Source of the DNA: CAYTZO01 sp964442525
GTDB taxonomy: Bacteria > Patescibacteriota > Microgenomatia > UBA10105 > UBA927
Assembly: GCA_964442525.1 (NCBI GenBank)
Contig: CAYTZO010000005.1
Span: 1-33,808 of the forward strand
Reading direction: 5' to 3'
Length of the DNA stretch: 33,808 bases
The translations under genes were made by a program, and so were the position numbers. Below, piece by piece: positions 6,353-15,150 of this stretch. The notes under the pieces were generated by a model. That model was not told the DNA's origin, ran no database searches, and saw only the letters and a list, made by a program, of their open reading frames with translations. How positions within the stretch are numbered: position 1 is the first letter of the stretch; every line of letters begins with the position of its first letter.

Positions 6353-9283
6353 TTATTGTAATAGTTTCCGAAGGAATTGTCCCGTGTATGAATTCCGGGT
6401 CCGGGAAAGTGAGTCGGGGCTGCCAACTGCTACCACGCTGCCTCCGGGCTGGCCTCCCTCCGGCCCTAAATCCACAACATAGTCAGCGCTCTTTATCACA
6501 TCGAGATTATGCTCAATGACGATGACGGTATTGCCAAAACTCACCAGCCGATGAAGGACCGTAAGAAGTTTCTCAAGGTCCGCAAAATGAAGTCCGGTCG
6601 TCGGTTCGTCGAGAATATAGAGCGTTTTTCCGGTGGCGCGCCTGGCTAGTTCCGAGGCAAGCTTCACCCGCTGCGCCTCGCCTCCTGATATGGTCGTAGC
6701 CGGCTGGCCAAGATGGATATACGAAAGCCCCACGTCCTGGAGAGTTTGAAGCTTGGAGAGAATATGCGGCTGATTGTGGAAAAACTCGATCGCCTCTTCG
6801 ACGGTCATTTCTAAAACCTGACTAATATTTTTCCCGCGGTACGTTACTTCGAGCGTCTCACCATTGTAACGTTTTCCCCCGCAGACTTCACACGTCACAT
6901 AAACGTCCGCCAAAAACTGCATTTCTATCCGGCGTTGCCCTTCTCCTTCGCACGCCTCGCACCTGCCTCCCTTAACATTAAAGGAGAATCTTCCTGCTTT
7001 GTAGCCGCGCAGTTTTGATTCGGAAAGAGAGCAAAAGGTGTCCCGTATGAAACTAAAAAGACCGGTATACGTGGCTGGGTTACTTCTCGGCGTCCGGCCG
7101 ATCGGCGACTGGTCTATAAGAATAACTTTGTCAACGTTATCCGCGCCCTCAAGCGACGTAAACGCTCCCGGCCGCTCTTTGGTATAGGGGTTAAATTTTT
7201 GAAGAAGTGCCGGGTAGAGCGTTTCGACGATGAGGGAAGATTTTCCTGACCCTGATACTCCGGTGACGGCAATAAATTTTCCGAGCGGGAACGACACGGA
7301 AACATTTTTGAGGTTATTGTGTGTTACACCCAGGATCGTAAGCTTTCTCGTGTCAACAAGCGGAGAAGTTTGCTCTCGCTTGACCCGGATAAAGCGCCTG
7401 CCGCTCAGAAATTGTCCGGTAAGGGATTTTTGCGAACGCTTTAGCTCCTCGACCGACCCCTGCGCGATAACCTGGCCGCCGAATTTTCCGGCCCCCGGTC
7501 CGAAGTCAACAATATAGTCTCCTGACTCGATCATTTCCTTATCATGCTCAACCACGATAACGGTATTGCCCAAGTCCCGCAGGCGTTTGAGGGTAGCGAT
7601 AAGTCGGTTGTTGTCCCGCGGATGAAGGCCGATCGACGGCTCATCCAAAACGTAAAGAACGCCGGTGAGTCCGGAGCCTATTTGGGAAGCGAGCCTAATC
7701 CTCTGCGCCTCTCCGCCGGCAAGACTTTGCGCACTTCTGCCCAGCGTGAGGTATTCAAGACCAACGCTTACGAGAAAACCCAGTCTGGATTGAATTTCCT
7801 TAAGAATTGGGGATGCAATAGTCGTCTCCGTTGGTGAAAGGGTCGTGGCAATACCGCGAAGTTTTTCAACCCAGGCAAGCGCCCCGTTTATGGGCATATC
7901 GGTAATTTTGGCAATTGACCGGTCTTCTATGGTGACCGTCAGACTTTCCTCCTTCAGACGGGCACCGCTACACGTTTTGCAGATTTCATTTCTCATGTAC
8001 TTTTCTATCTCGGCGCGCAAAAAGTCCGACTCGCTCTCCCTGTACCGGCGCATAAGCTCCGGTATAAACCCGCGAAACGTTTCCTCAATTGCCGTCATTT
8101 CTCCAAAACGATTGGTGCCGGTCACATGGTGTACTTTGCCCTCAGTACCGTAGAGGAGAATATGCCGTTGTTTTGAAGTAAGTTTTTTTAGCGGAGCCCT
8201 GGGGTCAATGCCGTATTCGGCGCAGACAACGAGTATGACGCGGCTATACCAGGTGTCGTGCGTAAACATGCGAGCGAAAGGCAAAACGCCCCCTTCCGTT
8301 ATTGAAAGCTCGGGATTTATGACGAGCGTTGGGTCAATTGTGAGAATGAAGCCAATACCGGTGCAGCTTGGGCAGGCTCCGTGCGGAGAGTTAAAGGAAA
8401 ACGACCGGGGTTCGATCTCCGGCAAGGAAATATTATCGACCGGGCAGCTAAACTTTTCGGAATAGACGTGGTCGGTAAGTTTTTTCGGGGCATCAGGGAT
8501 CGTGAAGCCGCTGTCATGCACGTGGGCAAGAATCACCAGGCCGTCGGAAAGGCCGAGGCTTTGCTCGACTGCCTCGCTCAGTCTTGAACGCAGCGCAGGG
8601 ACAAACTCATCTTTAAGCATCCCCCGTTCAACGCTAAACCGGTCAACAACGACATCAATTGAATGCTTGTTTGTTTTGATGAGGAAGATGTCATCATCAA
8701 CACTCAAAAACTTATGGTCCACGCGCATGCTTCGGTATCCTTTTGAACGAATATTGTCAAAAAGTCCGCTAAACTCGCCCTTCCGGTCCCGAACGACCGG
8801 CGAAAGAATGAAGAAGCGCACAAATTTGCGGCTCCGATCAGAAAGTTCATTTTTGCAAAACAGGAGAATGGACTGGACGATTTGCTGAGTCGACTGTCGG
8901 CTTATTTCTCTGCCGCACTTAGGACAGTGCGGATGCCCGACGCGGGCAAAAAGCAGACGGAGATAGTCGTAAATCTCCGTGACCGTACCTACGGTAGAAC
9001 GCGGGTTATGCGACGTGGATTTTTGATCAATAGAGATAGCCGGCGACAAGCCTTCAATAAGGTCCACATCGGGCTTATCCATCACTCCCAAAAACTGTCT
9101 CGCGTAAGAGCTTAAAGACTCGACATACCGCCTTTGCCCTTCCGCATAGATGGTGTCGAAAGCCAAAGAGCTCTTTCCGGAGCCCGAAAGTCCGGTAAAA
9201 ACAATAAGCTTATTCTTCGGAAGCTCCAGGTTAATGCTTTTGAGGTTGTGCTGACGCGCACCCCGGATAACGATTTTCTCCAT
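6353..9283 (-). CDS. uvrA: excinuclease ABC subunit A
   Basis: A 976-residue UvrA, the damage-sensing ATPase that loads UvrB. It has two ABC modules: Walker A GLSGSGKSS near the N-terminus and GVSGSGKSS in the second half, each with its signature (LAGGEAQRIRLASQ; ISGGEAQRVKLASE) and Walker B (VLDEPSIGLHPRD; ILDEPTTGLHFAD). Zinc-binding Cys pairs are seen near CPKCG, CPSC and CEACEGEGQ...CEVCGGKRY. Length is slightly above the usual ~940. The ATG at 9283 begins the conserved MEKIVIRGARQHNLK; an upstream GTG at 9328 would overlap uvrB and adds no conserved sequence. It follows uvrB by 37 bases. A TATAAT (9320-9325, minus) covers the uvrB stop and might be an internal promoter or coincidence. 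Confidence 0.95.
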   Translation of the reverse strand: MEKIVIRGARQHNLKSINLELPKNKLIVFTGLSGSGKSSLAFDTIYAEGQRRYVESLSSYARQFLGVMDKPDVDLIEGLSPAISIDQKSTSHNPRSTVGTVTEIYDYLRLLFARVGHPHCPKCGREISRQSTQQIVQSILLFCKNELSDRSRKFVRFFILSPVVRDRKGEFSGLFDNIRSKGYRSMRVDHKFLSVDDDIFLIKTNKHSIDVVVDRFSVERGMLKDEFVPALRSRLSEAVEQSLGLSDGLVILAHVHDSGFTIPDAPKKLTDHVYSEKFSCPVDNISLPEIEPRSFSFNSPHGACPSCTGIGFILTIDPTLVINPELSITEGGVLPFARMFTHDTWYSRVILVVCAEYGIDPRAPLKKLTSKQRHILLYGTEGKVHHVTGTNRFGEMTAIEETFRGFIPELMRRYRESESDFLRAEIEKYMRNEICKTCSGARLKEESLTVTIEDRSIAKITDMPINGALAWVEKLRGIATTLSPTETTIASPILKEIQSRLGFLVSVGLEYLTLGRSAQSLAGGEAQRIRLASQIGSGLTGVLYVLDEPSIGLHPRDNNRLIATLKRLRDLGNTVIVVEHDKEMIESGDYIVDFGPGAGKFGGQVIAQGSVEELKRSQKSLTGQFLSGRRFIRVKREQTSPLVDTRKLTILGVTHNNLKNVSVSFPLGKFIAVTGVSGSGKSSLIVETLYPALLQKFNPYTKERPGAFTSLEGADNVDKVILIDQSPIGRTPRSNPATYTGLFSFIRDTFCSLSESKLRGYKAGRFSFNVKGGRCEACEGEGQRRIEMQFLADVYVTCEVCGGKRYNGETLEVTYRGKNISQVLEMTVEEAIEFFHNQPHILSKLQTLQDVGLSYIHLGQPATTISGGEAQRVKLASELARRATGKTLYILDEPTTGLHFADLEKLLTVLHRLVSFGNTVIVIEHNLDVIKSADYVVDLGPEGGQPGGSVVAVGSPDSLSRTRNSYTGQFLRKLLQ

Positions 9284-9320
9284 ACCAAATAAAACCACCG
9301 ATGGTTCCGTGGCACACCCA

Positions 9321-11318
9321 TTATACACGCGAGTTTACCAGTGAAGCAATGAGGTCTCTGAGCCGGGCAGCCAGCTCGAAGTTGAGGTCTCGGCTCGCTT
9401 GGCGCATCCGGCGCGTCAATCGGCCAACAAGGCTTTTTCTATCCTGCGGCGTAAGAGCATCTCTTTGACGATCCGAAATGGTTAACAGCTCACGGTCGTC
9501 TTCCCGTAGCTTTTCCGCGCGTTCCTCAACAAGGCGCTCACGAATGGGCTTGGTGATGCTTTCCGGAGTAATACGGTGTTTTTTGTTGTACTCGAGTTGT
9601 ACGCTGCGCCTGCGCTTAACCTCCCCGATTGCCTCCCTCATGGACTTCGTCTCGCGGTCGGCGTATAGGATTACCTGACCGGAGATGTGGCGCGCGGCCC
9701 GGCCCATGGTTTGAATGAGACTGACGCGGCTTCGCAAAAACCCTTCTTTATCGGCGTCTAACACCGCCACGAGTGATACTTCGGGCAGATCCAGTCCTTC
9801 GCGAAGAAGGTTAATGCCAACGACGGCATCATACTTTCCCCCCCGCAGGTCCGCGAGTATATCGCTTCGCTCGAGTGTTTCCACGTCTGAATGCAAATAA
9901 TGCACCTTGATGCCACGTTCTTCTAAATATTTTGATAGGTCTTCGGCCATGCGTTTGGTAAGTGTCGTAACAAGCGTACGCTCATGTCGTTCCACCCGCT
10001 TTTCTATTTCATGCATGAGATCCTGTATTTGACCGCCGGTCGGTTTAACGGTAATTTTCGGATCGACCAGGCCGGTCGGGCGGATAAGCTGCTGGACAAG
10101 CGGTCCGCGCGATAACTCCCACTCGTCCGGGGTTGCGGAAACGTATACCGTCTCGGGAATTCTCCGCAAAAATTCTTCAAAGCGGAGCGGACGGTTATCG
10201 AGTGCCGCCGGCAGCCGGAAGCCATAATCAACGAGCGTTTGCTTGCGGCTTCTGTCACCGTTGTACATGCCTCTTATCTGCGGCACCGTCATATGAGATT
10301 CATCAATAAACAAAAGCCAGTCCGTGCTCGCCTCGCTGAAGTAATCAAACAGCGTATACGGCGGATCGCCGGGATTTCTCCCGTCAAAATACCGCGAGTA
10401 ATTTTCAATGCCATTGACGTAGCCGGCTTCCTCGATCATTTCCAAATCATAGGAAACGCGCTGCTCTATCCGCTGTGCTTCAATAAGCTTGCCCGCGTCT
10501 TTAAAATGCTTTACCTGTTTGCCCAGGTCTTTTCGAATTTGCTTAAACACCGACGGATATGTTTGGGGGTTGGTCATATAGTGCTTGGCAGGATAGATGA
10601 TGGTAGTCCGGAGCTTCTCTTCGAGCTTACCGGTGAGCGGATTGCGTATCTCAAGCTCATGTATTCTGTCGCCAGACAGGATAATCCGCAGAGCCGTATC
10701 CTCATACGCGGCGAAAAGATCTATGGTATCGCCCCGCACGCGGAATGTACCGCGATGAAAGCCGTAGTCGCTTCGCGCGTATTGAAGATCCACCAGGCGT
10801 TTAAGGATATTTTCTCTTCCTACCGCCGTCCCCGGTTTGAGTTCGAGGACAAAATGGCCGTACTCTTTGGGTGAGCCGATATTATAAATGCACGAAACCG
10901 AGGCCACGATGATTGTGTCCTGTCTCGTAAGAAGGTTGGTCGTCGCGGCCAGGCGGAGCTTGTCGATTTCTTCATTAATTTCCGTTTCTTTTTCGATGTA
11001 GGTATCGGTGTGAGGGATATATGCCTCGGGTTGGTAAAAATCATAGTAGGAAACAAAATAATTTACCGAGTTTTTTGGAAAAAAATCCCTGAACTCCTGG
11101 TAGAGTTGGGCCGCGAGGGTTTTATTATGCGAGATAACGAGGGTCGGACGGTTAAAATGAGCGATGACATTTGCCATGGTAAATGTTTTTCCGCTTCCGG
11201 TAACTCCCAAAAGTGTTTGCTCGGGTTTTTTGTGTTCGATATTTGCGATAAGAGACCTGATGGCCTCCGGCTGATCGCCTGTCGGTTGGTAATCGGAGGT
11301 GAGAGCAAAGGTATTCAT
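9321..11318 (-). CDS. uvrB: excinuclease ABC subunit B
   Basis: A 665-residue UvrB, the helicase-like protein that verifies damage and recruits UvrC. Visible are Walker A GVTGSGKTFTMANVI, the beta-hairpin region YYDFYQPEAYIP, the DE-x-H-like motif FIDESHMTVPQIRGMY, the C-terminal helicase motifs (GINLLREGLDLPEVSLVAVLDADKEGFLRS, QTMGRAARH) and a C-terminal UVR motif that contacts UvrC. Length is normal for the family. The ATG at 11318 has AAAGGA seven bases upstream; a TTG at 11345 gives nine extra residues and no Shine-Dalgarno. It heads the minus-strand run and is divergent from lexA across about 138 bases, so SOS control is likely. Confidence 0.95.
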   Translation of the reverse strand: MNTFALTSDYQPTGDQPEAIRSLIANIEHKKPEQTLLGVTGSGKTFTMANVIAHFNRPTLVISHNKTLAAQLYQEFRDFFPKNSVNYFVSYYDFYQPEAYIPHTDTYIEKETEINEEIDKLRLAATTNLLTRQDTIIVASVSCIYNIGSPKEYGHFVLELKPGTAVGRENILKRLVDLQYARSDYGFHRGTFRVRGDTIDLFAAYEDTALRIILSGDRIHELEIRNPLTGKLEEKLRTTIIYPAKHYMTNPQTYPSVFKQIRKDLGKQVKHFKDAGKLIEAQRIEQRVSYDLEMIEEAGYVNGIENYSRYFDGRNPGDPPYTLFDYFSEASTDWLLFIDESHMTVPQIRGMYNGDRSRKQTLVDYGFRLPAALDNRPLRFEEFLRRIPETVYVSATPDEWELSRGPLVQQLIRPTGLVDPKITVKPTGGQIQDLMHEIEKRVERHERTLVTTLTKRMAEDLSKYLEERGIKVHYLHSDVETLERSDILADLRGGKYDAVVGINLLREGLDLPEVSLVAVLDADKEGFLRSRVSLIQTMGRAARHISGQVILYADRETKSMREAIGEVKRRRSVQLEYNKKHRITPESITKPIRERLVEERAEKLREDDRELLTISDRQRDALTPQDRKSLVGRLTRRMRQASRDLNFELAARLRDLIASLVNSRV

Positions 11319-11376
11319 GGTTTTTTCCTTTCGGTTTAATTTCAAATTTGATCCGTTTGTATCACCATTGATCCTC

Positions 11377-11405
11377 TTGACACTTCGGGTAATTTTTGAA
11401 ATACT
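11377..11405 (+). promoter_or_regulatory. lexA promoter
   Basis: TTGACA (11377-11382), exactly 17 bases, then AATACT (11400-11405). The -35 is a perfect consensus and the -10 matches four of six. The predicted start is near 11412, giving a leader of about 45 bases. AGGAG at 11434-11438 lies 18 bases before the ATG, unusually far for a Shine-Dalgarno. Confidence 0.55.
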
Positions 11406-11411
11406 CGCCTT

Positions 11412-11427
11412 GGTTCTTTATTGTACC
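11412..11427. promoter_or_regulatory. candidate operator between lexA and uvrB (possible LexA site)
   Basis: GGTTCTTTATTGTACC is a near-perfect inverted repeat (GGTTC/GGTAC half sites, six-base spacer). It starts where lexA transcription is predicted to begin and covers the proposed uvrB -10, a position from which one repressor dimer could block both promoters. It does not exactly match the LexA boxes I know (CTGT-N8-ACAG, GAAC-N4-GTTC, GTTC-N7-GTTC), so assignment to LexA rests on position. Confidence 0.35.
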
Positions 11428-11448
11428 TTTTTTAGGAGATTTTTTACA
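11420..11448 (-). promoter_or_regulatory. candidate uvrB promoter
   Basis: On the minus strand TGTAAA (11448-11443), 17 bases, then TACAAT (11425-11420). The -10 matches five of six and the -35 three of six. The predicted leader before uvrB is about 95 bases. The -10 lies inside the candidate operator. Confidence 0.4.
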
Positions 11449-11456
11449 CCCGGCCT

Positions 11457-12080
11457 ATGCCTTCTATTCTCTATCCGCGCGAGCGGCAAATGCTGGACTT
11501 TATCACACAGTTTATCGACCGTTATGGCTATGCACCGACGCTCAAAGAAATCGGCCAGGCCATGAGCATTTCCTCCCCCGCTACCATCCACGAACACATT
11601 GACCGCCTCCGACAAAAGGGATTTATTAAAAAACTTGATGGCACGGCGCGGGGCCTTGAAGTAGTCAAGACAAACTATAAAACGGCAGGTTCGGAAGGCA
11701 CGGTAGAGCTTCCGGTTCTTGGATTTATCGCGGCGGGTGCTCCCCTCGAACCGTATACCGACCCCAATTTTTATATCTCAGTGGCTCCCGGTCTCGTTCC
11801 CAATGACAAAGCGGGTTACGTACTCCAGGTAAAGGGGAGCTCAATGATCGAGGACGGCATTCTTGACGGCGATTATGTAATTATCGCCCATCAGCAGGAT
11901 GCGAAAAACGGCGACATTGTCGTGGCTCTCCTGCCCAACGGGCTTGCAACGCTCAAACGCATCTACTTTGAAAAGGACCGCATTAAGCTCGCGCCCGCCA
12001 ATTCTACGATGACCCCCATTTTTACGACGCACGTAAAAATTCAGGGGAAAGTCGTGGGACTCATCAGGAAGTTCGTCTAG
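11457..12080 (+). CDS. lexA: SOS repressor LexA
   Basis: A 207-residue LexA. A winged-helix DNA-binding domain (1-70, recognition helix around SSPATIHEHIDRLRQKG) is linked to an S24 self-cleavage domain. The cleavage bond A93-G94 lies in GFIAAGAPLEP, the nucleophile is S129 in KGSSMIEDGI and the general base is K167 in ATLKRIY, so the protein should self-cleave when stimulated by RecA filaments. Length is normal for the family. It is transcribed away from uvrB from a shared control region; its 3' end overlaps dedA on the other strand by 17 bases. Its recognition helix is closer to the Gram-positive type than to that of E. coli. The likely regulon here is lexA and uvrB-uvrA-uvrC; dinB is possible but has no recognised operator. 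Confidence 0.95.
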   Translation: MPSILYPRERQMLDFITQFIDRYGYAPTLKEIGQAMSISSPATIHEHIDRLRQKGFIKKLDGTARGLEVVKTNYKTAGSEGTVELPVLGFIAAGAPLEPYTDPNFYISVAPGLVPNDKAGYVLQVKGSSMIEDGILDGDYVIIAHQQDAKNGDIVVALLPNGLATLKRIYFEKDRIKLAPANSTMTPIFTTHVKIQGKVVGLIRKFV

Positions 12081-12699
12081 GCTTGCGCAATATTTGTCTG
12101 AGTTTTTTCCGGAAATACCACAGAGTTCCGGCGACAAAAACAATCACGATAAAAACATCAAAGCGGCGAAAGTAGAATTCGAGCGACTTCCAGTTGTTTC
12201 CCAGAACGACACCGATACTTGCAAGAAAATAAGACCAAATAAATGATCCCACGGTTGTGTAGATGATGAATCTCGGCAGGTTCATTTTGGCGACCCCTGC
12301 CGGCAAGGAAATAAACGTACGTACGACCGGAAGCACTCTTGAGATAAATACAATGGGCTCGCCGTGATTTCTAAACCATCGCTCTGAACGGTCATACTCA
12401 TGCTCGGAAAGGAGAACGTATTTACCGTACCTGACTATGACTTTGCGCACTACCGCCTCCTGTCCCCACCAGCCAAGCCAGTACGCGAGAAGCGATCCGA
12501 CAAGGTTCCCGGTGGCACCCGCGATGACCACAAACCAAAAGTCAAACCTTCCCGCTGCGGCAAGAGAACCTGAAAACGGCATGGTTACTTCGCTTGGAAT
12601 AGGGATAAGCGCAGATTCAAGCGTCATGAGGAGGAATATGCCGGTATAACCAAGCTCTGAGATGAAGCCAATAATCCAGGAGCCAATCAGTTCGACCAT
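12064..12699 (-). CDS. DedA family membrane protein (VTT/SNARE-associated)
   Basis: A 211-residue polytopic membrane protein of the DedA family, linked to lipid flipping and envelope homeostasis. It has the family block ESALIPIPSEVTMPFSGSLA (about 29-48), a G-x4-GSLLAYWLGWWG stretch, the FISRVLPVVRTFISLPAGVAKM motif (about 118-139), and a last membrane helix (about 182-197) before a basic tail. It is head-to-head with rsmI and convergent with lexA (17-base overlap). TAGAAT ends six bases before the ATG, with TTCCCA 17 bases further upstream and no Shine-Dalgarno, so the mRNA is probably leaderless. Confidence 0.85.
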   Translation of the reverse strand: MVELIGSWIIGFISELGYTGIFLLMTLESALIPIPSEVTMPFSGSLAAAGRFDFWFVVIAGATGNLVGSLLAYWLGWWGQEAVVRKVIVRYGKYVLLSEHEYDRSERWFRNHGEPIVFISRVLPVVRTFISLPAGVAKMNLPRFIIYTTVGSFIWSYFLASIGVVLGNNWKSLEFYFRRFDVFIVIVFVAGTLWYFRKKLRQILRKPRRTS

Positions 12700-12705
12700 T
12701 GCATT

Positions 12706-12734
12706 ATTCTACGATATAATCGCTTCCATGGGAA
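12706..12734 (-). promoter_or_regulatory. dedA promoter with -10 six bases from the ATG
   Basis: Minus strand: TTCCCA (12734-12729), 17 bases, TAGAAT (12711-12706), six bases, ATG at 12699. The start of transcription is predicted at the ATG. It interlocks with the rsmI -10 on the opposite strand. Confidence 0.5.
12715..12720 (+). promoter_or_regulatory. rsmI -10 box, seven bases from the ATG
   Basis: A perfect TATAAT is followed by seven bases and the ATG at 12728. No Shine-Dalgarno and no convincing -35 are visible. A leaderless transcript is predicted. Confidence 0.55.
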
Positions 12735-13444
12735 CACTCTTTATCGTTTCAACACCGATCGGCAATCTCGACGACATAACGATCCGCGCCATGCGTACGC
12801 TTTTTTCCGTTGACATCATCGCCTGCGAGGACACGCGACGCACGGGGTTATTGCTTCAGGAACTGAAGAAACGCTTTGCCAACGTAATTGTTCAGCAATT
12901 TAACAATGTAACAATGACACAATTGGTACGCTATGACGATCGAACTGAGGCACAAAAAATGCCTGAGTTACTCGGTGCACTGCAAAATGATAAGTCTGTC
13001 GCGCTCGTTTCCGATGCCGGCACTCCGCTTATTTCCGACCCGGGATTCCAGCTTGTCCGTGAGTGTATCCGCAGAGAAATCAGGGTAGTATCAGTGCCCG
13101 GACCCGTTGCCGCCGTTGCCGCTCTTACTTCCTCTGGCCTTCCGGCAAGCACATTCCTATTCCTTGGCTATACGCCGGAAAAACAATCTCACCGGAGGCA
13201 ACTGTTTGAAATGTTACGCAGCGTCTCTCTTTTGCATGCACCCCTTATTTTCTACTGTGCCCCGCATAAGCTTGGGCAAACGTTAAACGACATGAAACTC
13301 GCGTTTGGCGACATTGAGATTGTCGTGGCGCGGGAACTCACAAAGATTCACGAGGAGGTTTGGCGGGGAAAATTCTCCGAGGCCCTTAGTCATTTTCGCA
13401 GTCCCAAGGGAGAATTTGTTCTGTTAATATTCCTCAAGCGTTGA
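12728..13444 (+). CDS. rsmI: 16S rRNA (cytidine(1402)-2'-O)-methyltransferase
   Basis: A 238-residue tetrapyrrole-methylase-fold enzyme that uses SAM to 2'-O-methylate C1402 in the decoding centre of 16S rRNA. Family motifs: GTLFIVSTPIGNLDDIT at the N-terminus, ACEDTRRTG (about 33-41), SDAGTPLISDPGFQLVRE, and the PGPVAAVAALTSSGLPASTF loop. It is shorter than E. coli RsmI (286) and ends soon after the catalytic fold, so the small C-terminal domain is missing. The start is set by the conserved MGTLFIVSTPIGN and the TATAAT seven bases before it; an in-frame ATG at 12662 would run back into dedA. The 3' end overlaps acsA on the other strand by 21 bases. Confidence 0.9.
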   Translation: MGTLFIVSTPIGNLDDITIRAMRTLFSVDIIACEDTRRTGLLLQELKKRFANVIVQQFNNVTMTQLVRYDDRTEAQKMPELLGALQNDKSVALVSDAGTPLISDPGFQLVRECIRREIRVVSVPGPVAAVAALTSSGLPASTFLFLGYTPEKQSHRRQLFEMLRSVSLLHAPLIFYCAPHKLGQTLNDMKLAFGDIEIVVARELTKIHEEVWRGKFSEALSHFRSPKGEFVLLIFLKR

Positions 13445-15133
13445 AGTGTCGCCGATCGGCAGTCCCATTTCTTTGGCTTTGAGAATCCTCCGCATAATTT
13501 TTCCGGAACGGGTTTTTGGAAGTTTGTCGATAAACTCAATTTCTCGGGGGTACGCATGCCCTGCAAGGTGTGACTTTACGTAAAGCGAAAGTTCTTTTTT
13601 CAGTTTTTCCGAGCCCTTGTGTTTTTTATCGAGTACGACAAATGCCTTGATAATCTCTCCCCGAAGGGGATCTGGTTTGCCTATCACACCGGCTTCAACC
13701 ACTGCCGGATGCTCCACGAGAGCAGACTCCACTTCAAACGGTCCAACGCGCTCCCCTGACGTTTTAATAACGTCGTCCGCGCGTCCTATGAACCAAAAAT
13801 AGCCATCTTTGTCTTTCATCCCGCGGTCGCCGCTTATGTACCAGCCGCCAACAAAGTAGCTTTTGTATTTGTGCGGCCTGCGCCAGATCGTCTCCATCAT
13901 CGCCGGCCAGCCGGGCTGCAGGGCAATATTTCCTTCTTTATTCGGTCCAAGTTCTTTGCCGTTATCGTCAACGATTGCGGCAATAACACCGGGTATGGGT
14001 TTACCCATTGATCCGATTTTTATATCCATGGAAGGGTAATTTGCTATACAGATTGCCCCCGTCTCCGTCTGCCACCACGTATCATGGAAGGGCTTTTTAA
14101 ATGCCGTAAGACCCCAGATAACTGCCTCCGGGTTAAGCGGCTCCCCCACGGAACACATGTGCCGCAGGTGAGACAAATCATATTTTTTTACCCGCGCCGC
14201 GCCGGCGGCCATAAGCATGCGGATGGCGGTGGGAGCCGTGTACCAAACCGTAACCTTGTATTTTTCCAAAAGATGATACCAGCGGTCCGGATCAAATCTT
14301 CCCTCATAAACCAGGCTTGCCACACCATTGCTCCAGCTGCCGAGAATCTCATAGGCAATGCCAGTTACCCAGCCGGGATCCGCCGTACACCAATAGGTAT
14401 CATCATCGCGCAGGTCCAACACCCATTTTGCGGTCATGTGTTCCTGAAGGACTGCACGGTGAACGTGCACGACTCCTTTAGGCTTTCCCGTGGTTCCCGA
14501 TGTATAGAGCATAAAGGCATAATCGTCAGCCGCCGTATGGACAACGGAAAGGTCTGCCCTTGCGTGTTCGACCGATTTTTTAAACGACGCATCATCGACA
14601 ACCAGGATGTGTTTAAGCGAAGGGAGTCGCGAGCGCACCTTGTCTACCCTTGCCTTAAGTTCGGAAGTGGTAATAATGACTTTTGCCTGACTATTTTCTA
14701 GCCGGTCAACGAGGGCAGTCTCCTGAAACGCGCTAAAGAGTGTGCCCGCAACGGCGCCGATTTTAAGTATTCCCAAAAAACAGAAATAAAGCTCAGGAAT
14801 TCTCGGCAGAAAAAGAAATACTCGCTCTCCCCGTTCCACGCCGAAGTCCCGGAGGAGATTGCCCACTTTATTGGACAATATTGACAGATCTTCAAACGTG
14901 TATTTTTGCTCCTGGCCTATTTCATTTTCCCAATAAAGAGCAATTTTATTTTTTCTCCAAGTCTGAGCGTGGCGGTCTACCGCGTTATAGGCGGCATTGA
15001 GGCTTGTTCCGAACCAATCGAGCTCGCCTCTTGCACTATTCCAGCTAAACCTCCGGTAGAGGGATGGGTAATCGTCAAGAGCGGGTGGGGGCTCACCCTT
15101 GCGCCAATTTTTTCTGACGATTCTGGTCCTCAT
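13424..15133 (-). CDS. acsA: AMP-forming acetate-CoA ligase (acetyl-CoA synthetase, AcsA type)
   Basis: A 569-residue ANL-superfamily enzyme that makes acetyl-CoA from acetate, CoA and ATP through acetyl-AMP. The P-loop YTSGTTGKPKG is at 210-220. DTWWQTETGA forms the adenylate pocket. ISGDRG and GRADDVIKTSGERVGPFEVES mark the hinge. The catalytic lysine is K545 in KTRSGKIMRR, the site acetylated in regulated relatives. Length matches the Bacillus AcsA type (about 570) rather than the ~650-residue Acs. It begins 17 bases after fbp and is the last gene of the gluconeogenic run. Propionate is another possible substrate. No Shine-Dalgarno is obvious. Confidence 0.85.
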   Translation of the reverse strand: MRTRIVRKNWRKGEPPPALDDYPSLYRRFSWNSARGELDWFGTSLNAAYNAVDRHAQTWRKNKIALYWENEIGQEQKYTFEDLSILSNKVGNLLRDFGVERGERVFLFLPRIPELYFCFLGILKIGAVAGTLFSAFQETALVDRLENSQAKVIITTSELKARVDKVRSRLPSLKHILVVDDASFKKSVEHARADLSVVHTAADDYAFMLYTSGTTGKPKGVVHVHRAVLQEHMTAKWVLDLRDDDTYWCTADPGWVTGIAYEILGSWSNGVASLVYEGRFDPDRWYHLLEKYKVTVWYTAPTAIRMLMAAGAARVKKYDLSHLRHMCSVGEPLNPEAVIWGLTAFKKPFHDTWWQTETGAICIANYPSMDIKIGSMGKPIPGVIAAIVDDNGKELGPNKEGNIALQPGWPAMMETIWRRPHKYKSYFVGGWYISGDRGMKDKDGYFWFIGRADDVIKTSGERVGPFEVESALVEHPAVVEAGVIGKPDPLRGEIIKAFVVLDKKHKGSEKLKKELSLYVKSHLAGHAYPREIEFIDKLPKTRSGKIMRRILKAKEMGLPIGDTSTLEEY

Positions 15134-15150
15134 GGGGCAGTATCAACGAA

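Noticed and set aside
9320..9325. TATAAT upstream of uvrA as a leaderless promoter
   Set aside because: It overlaps the uvrB stop codon and lies 37 bases from the uvrA ATG; no in-frame start follows at 6-8 bases. At most an ordinary internal promoter.
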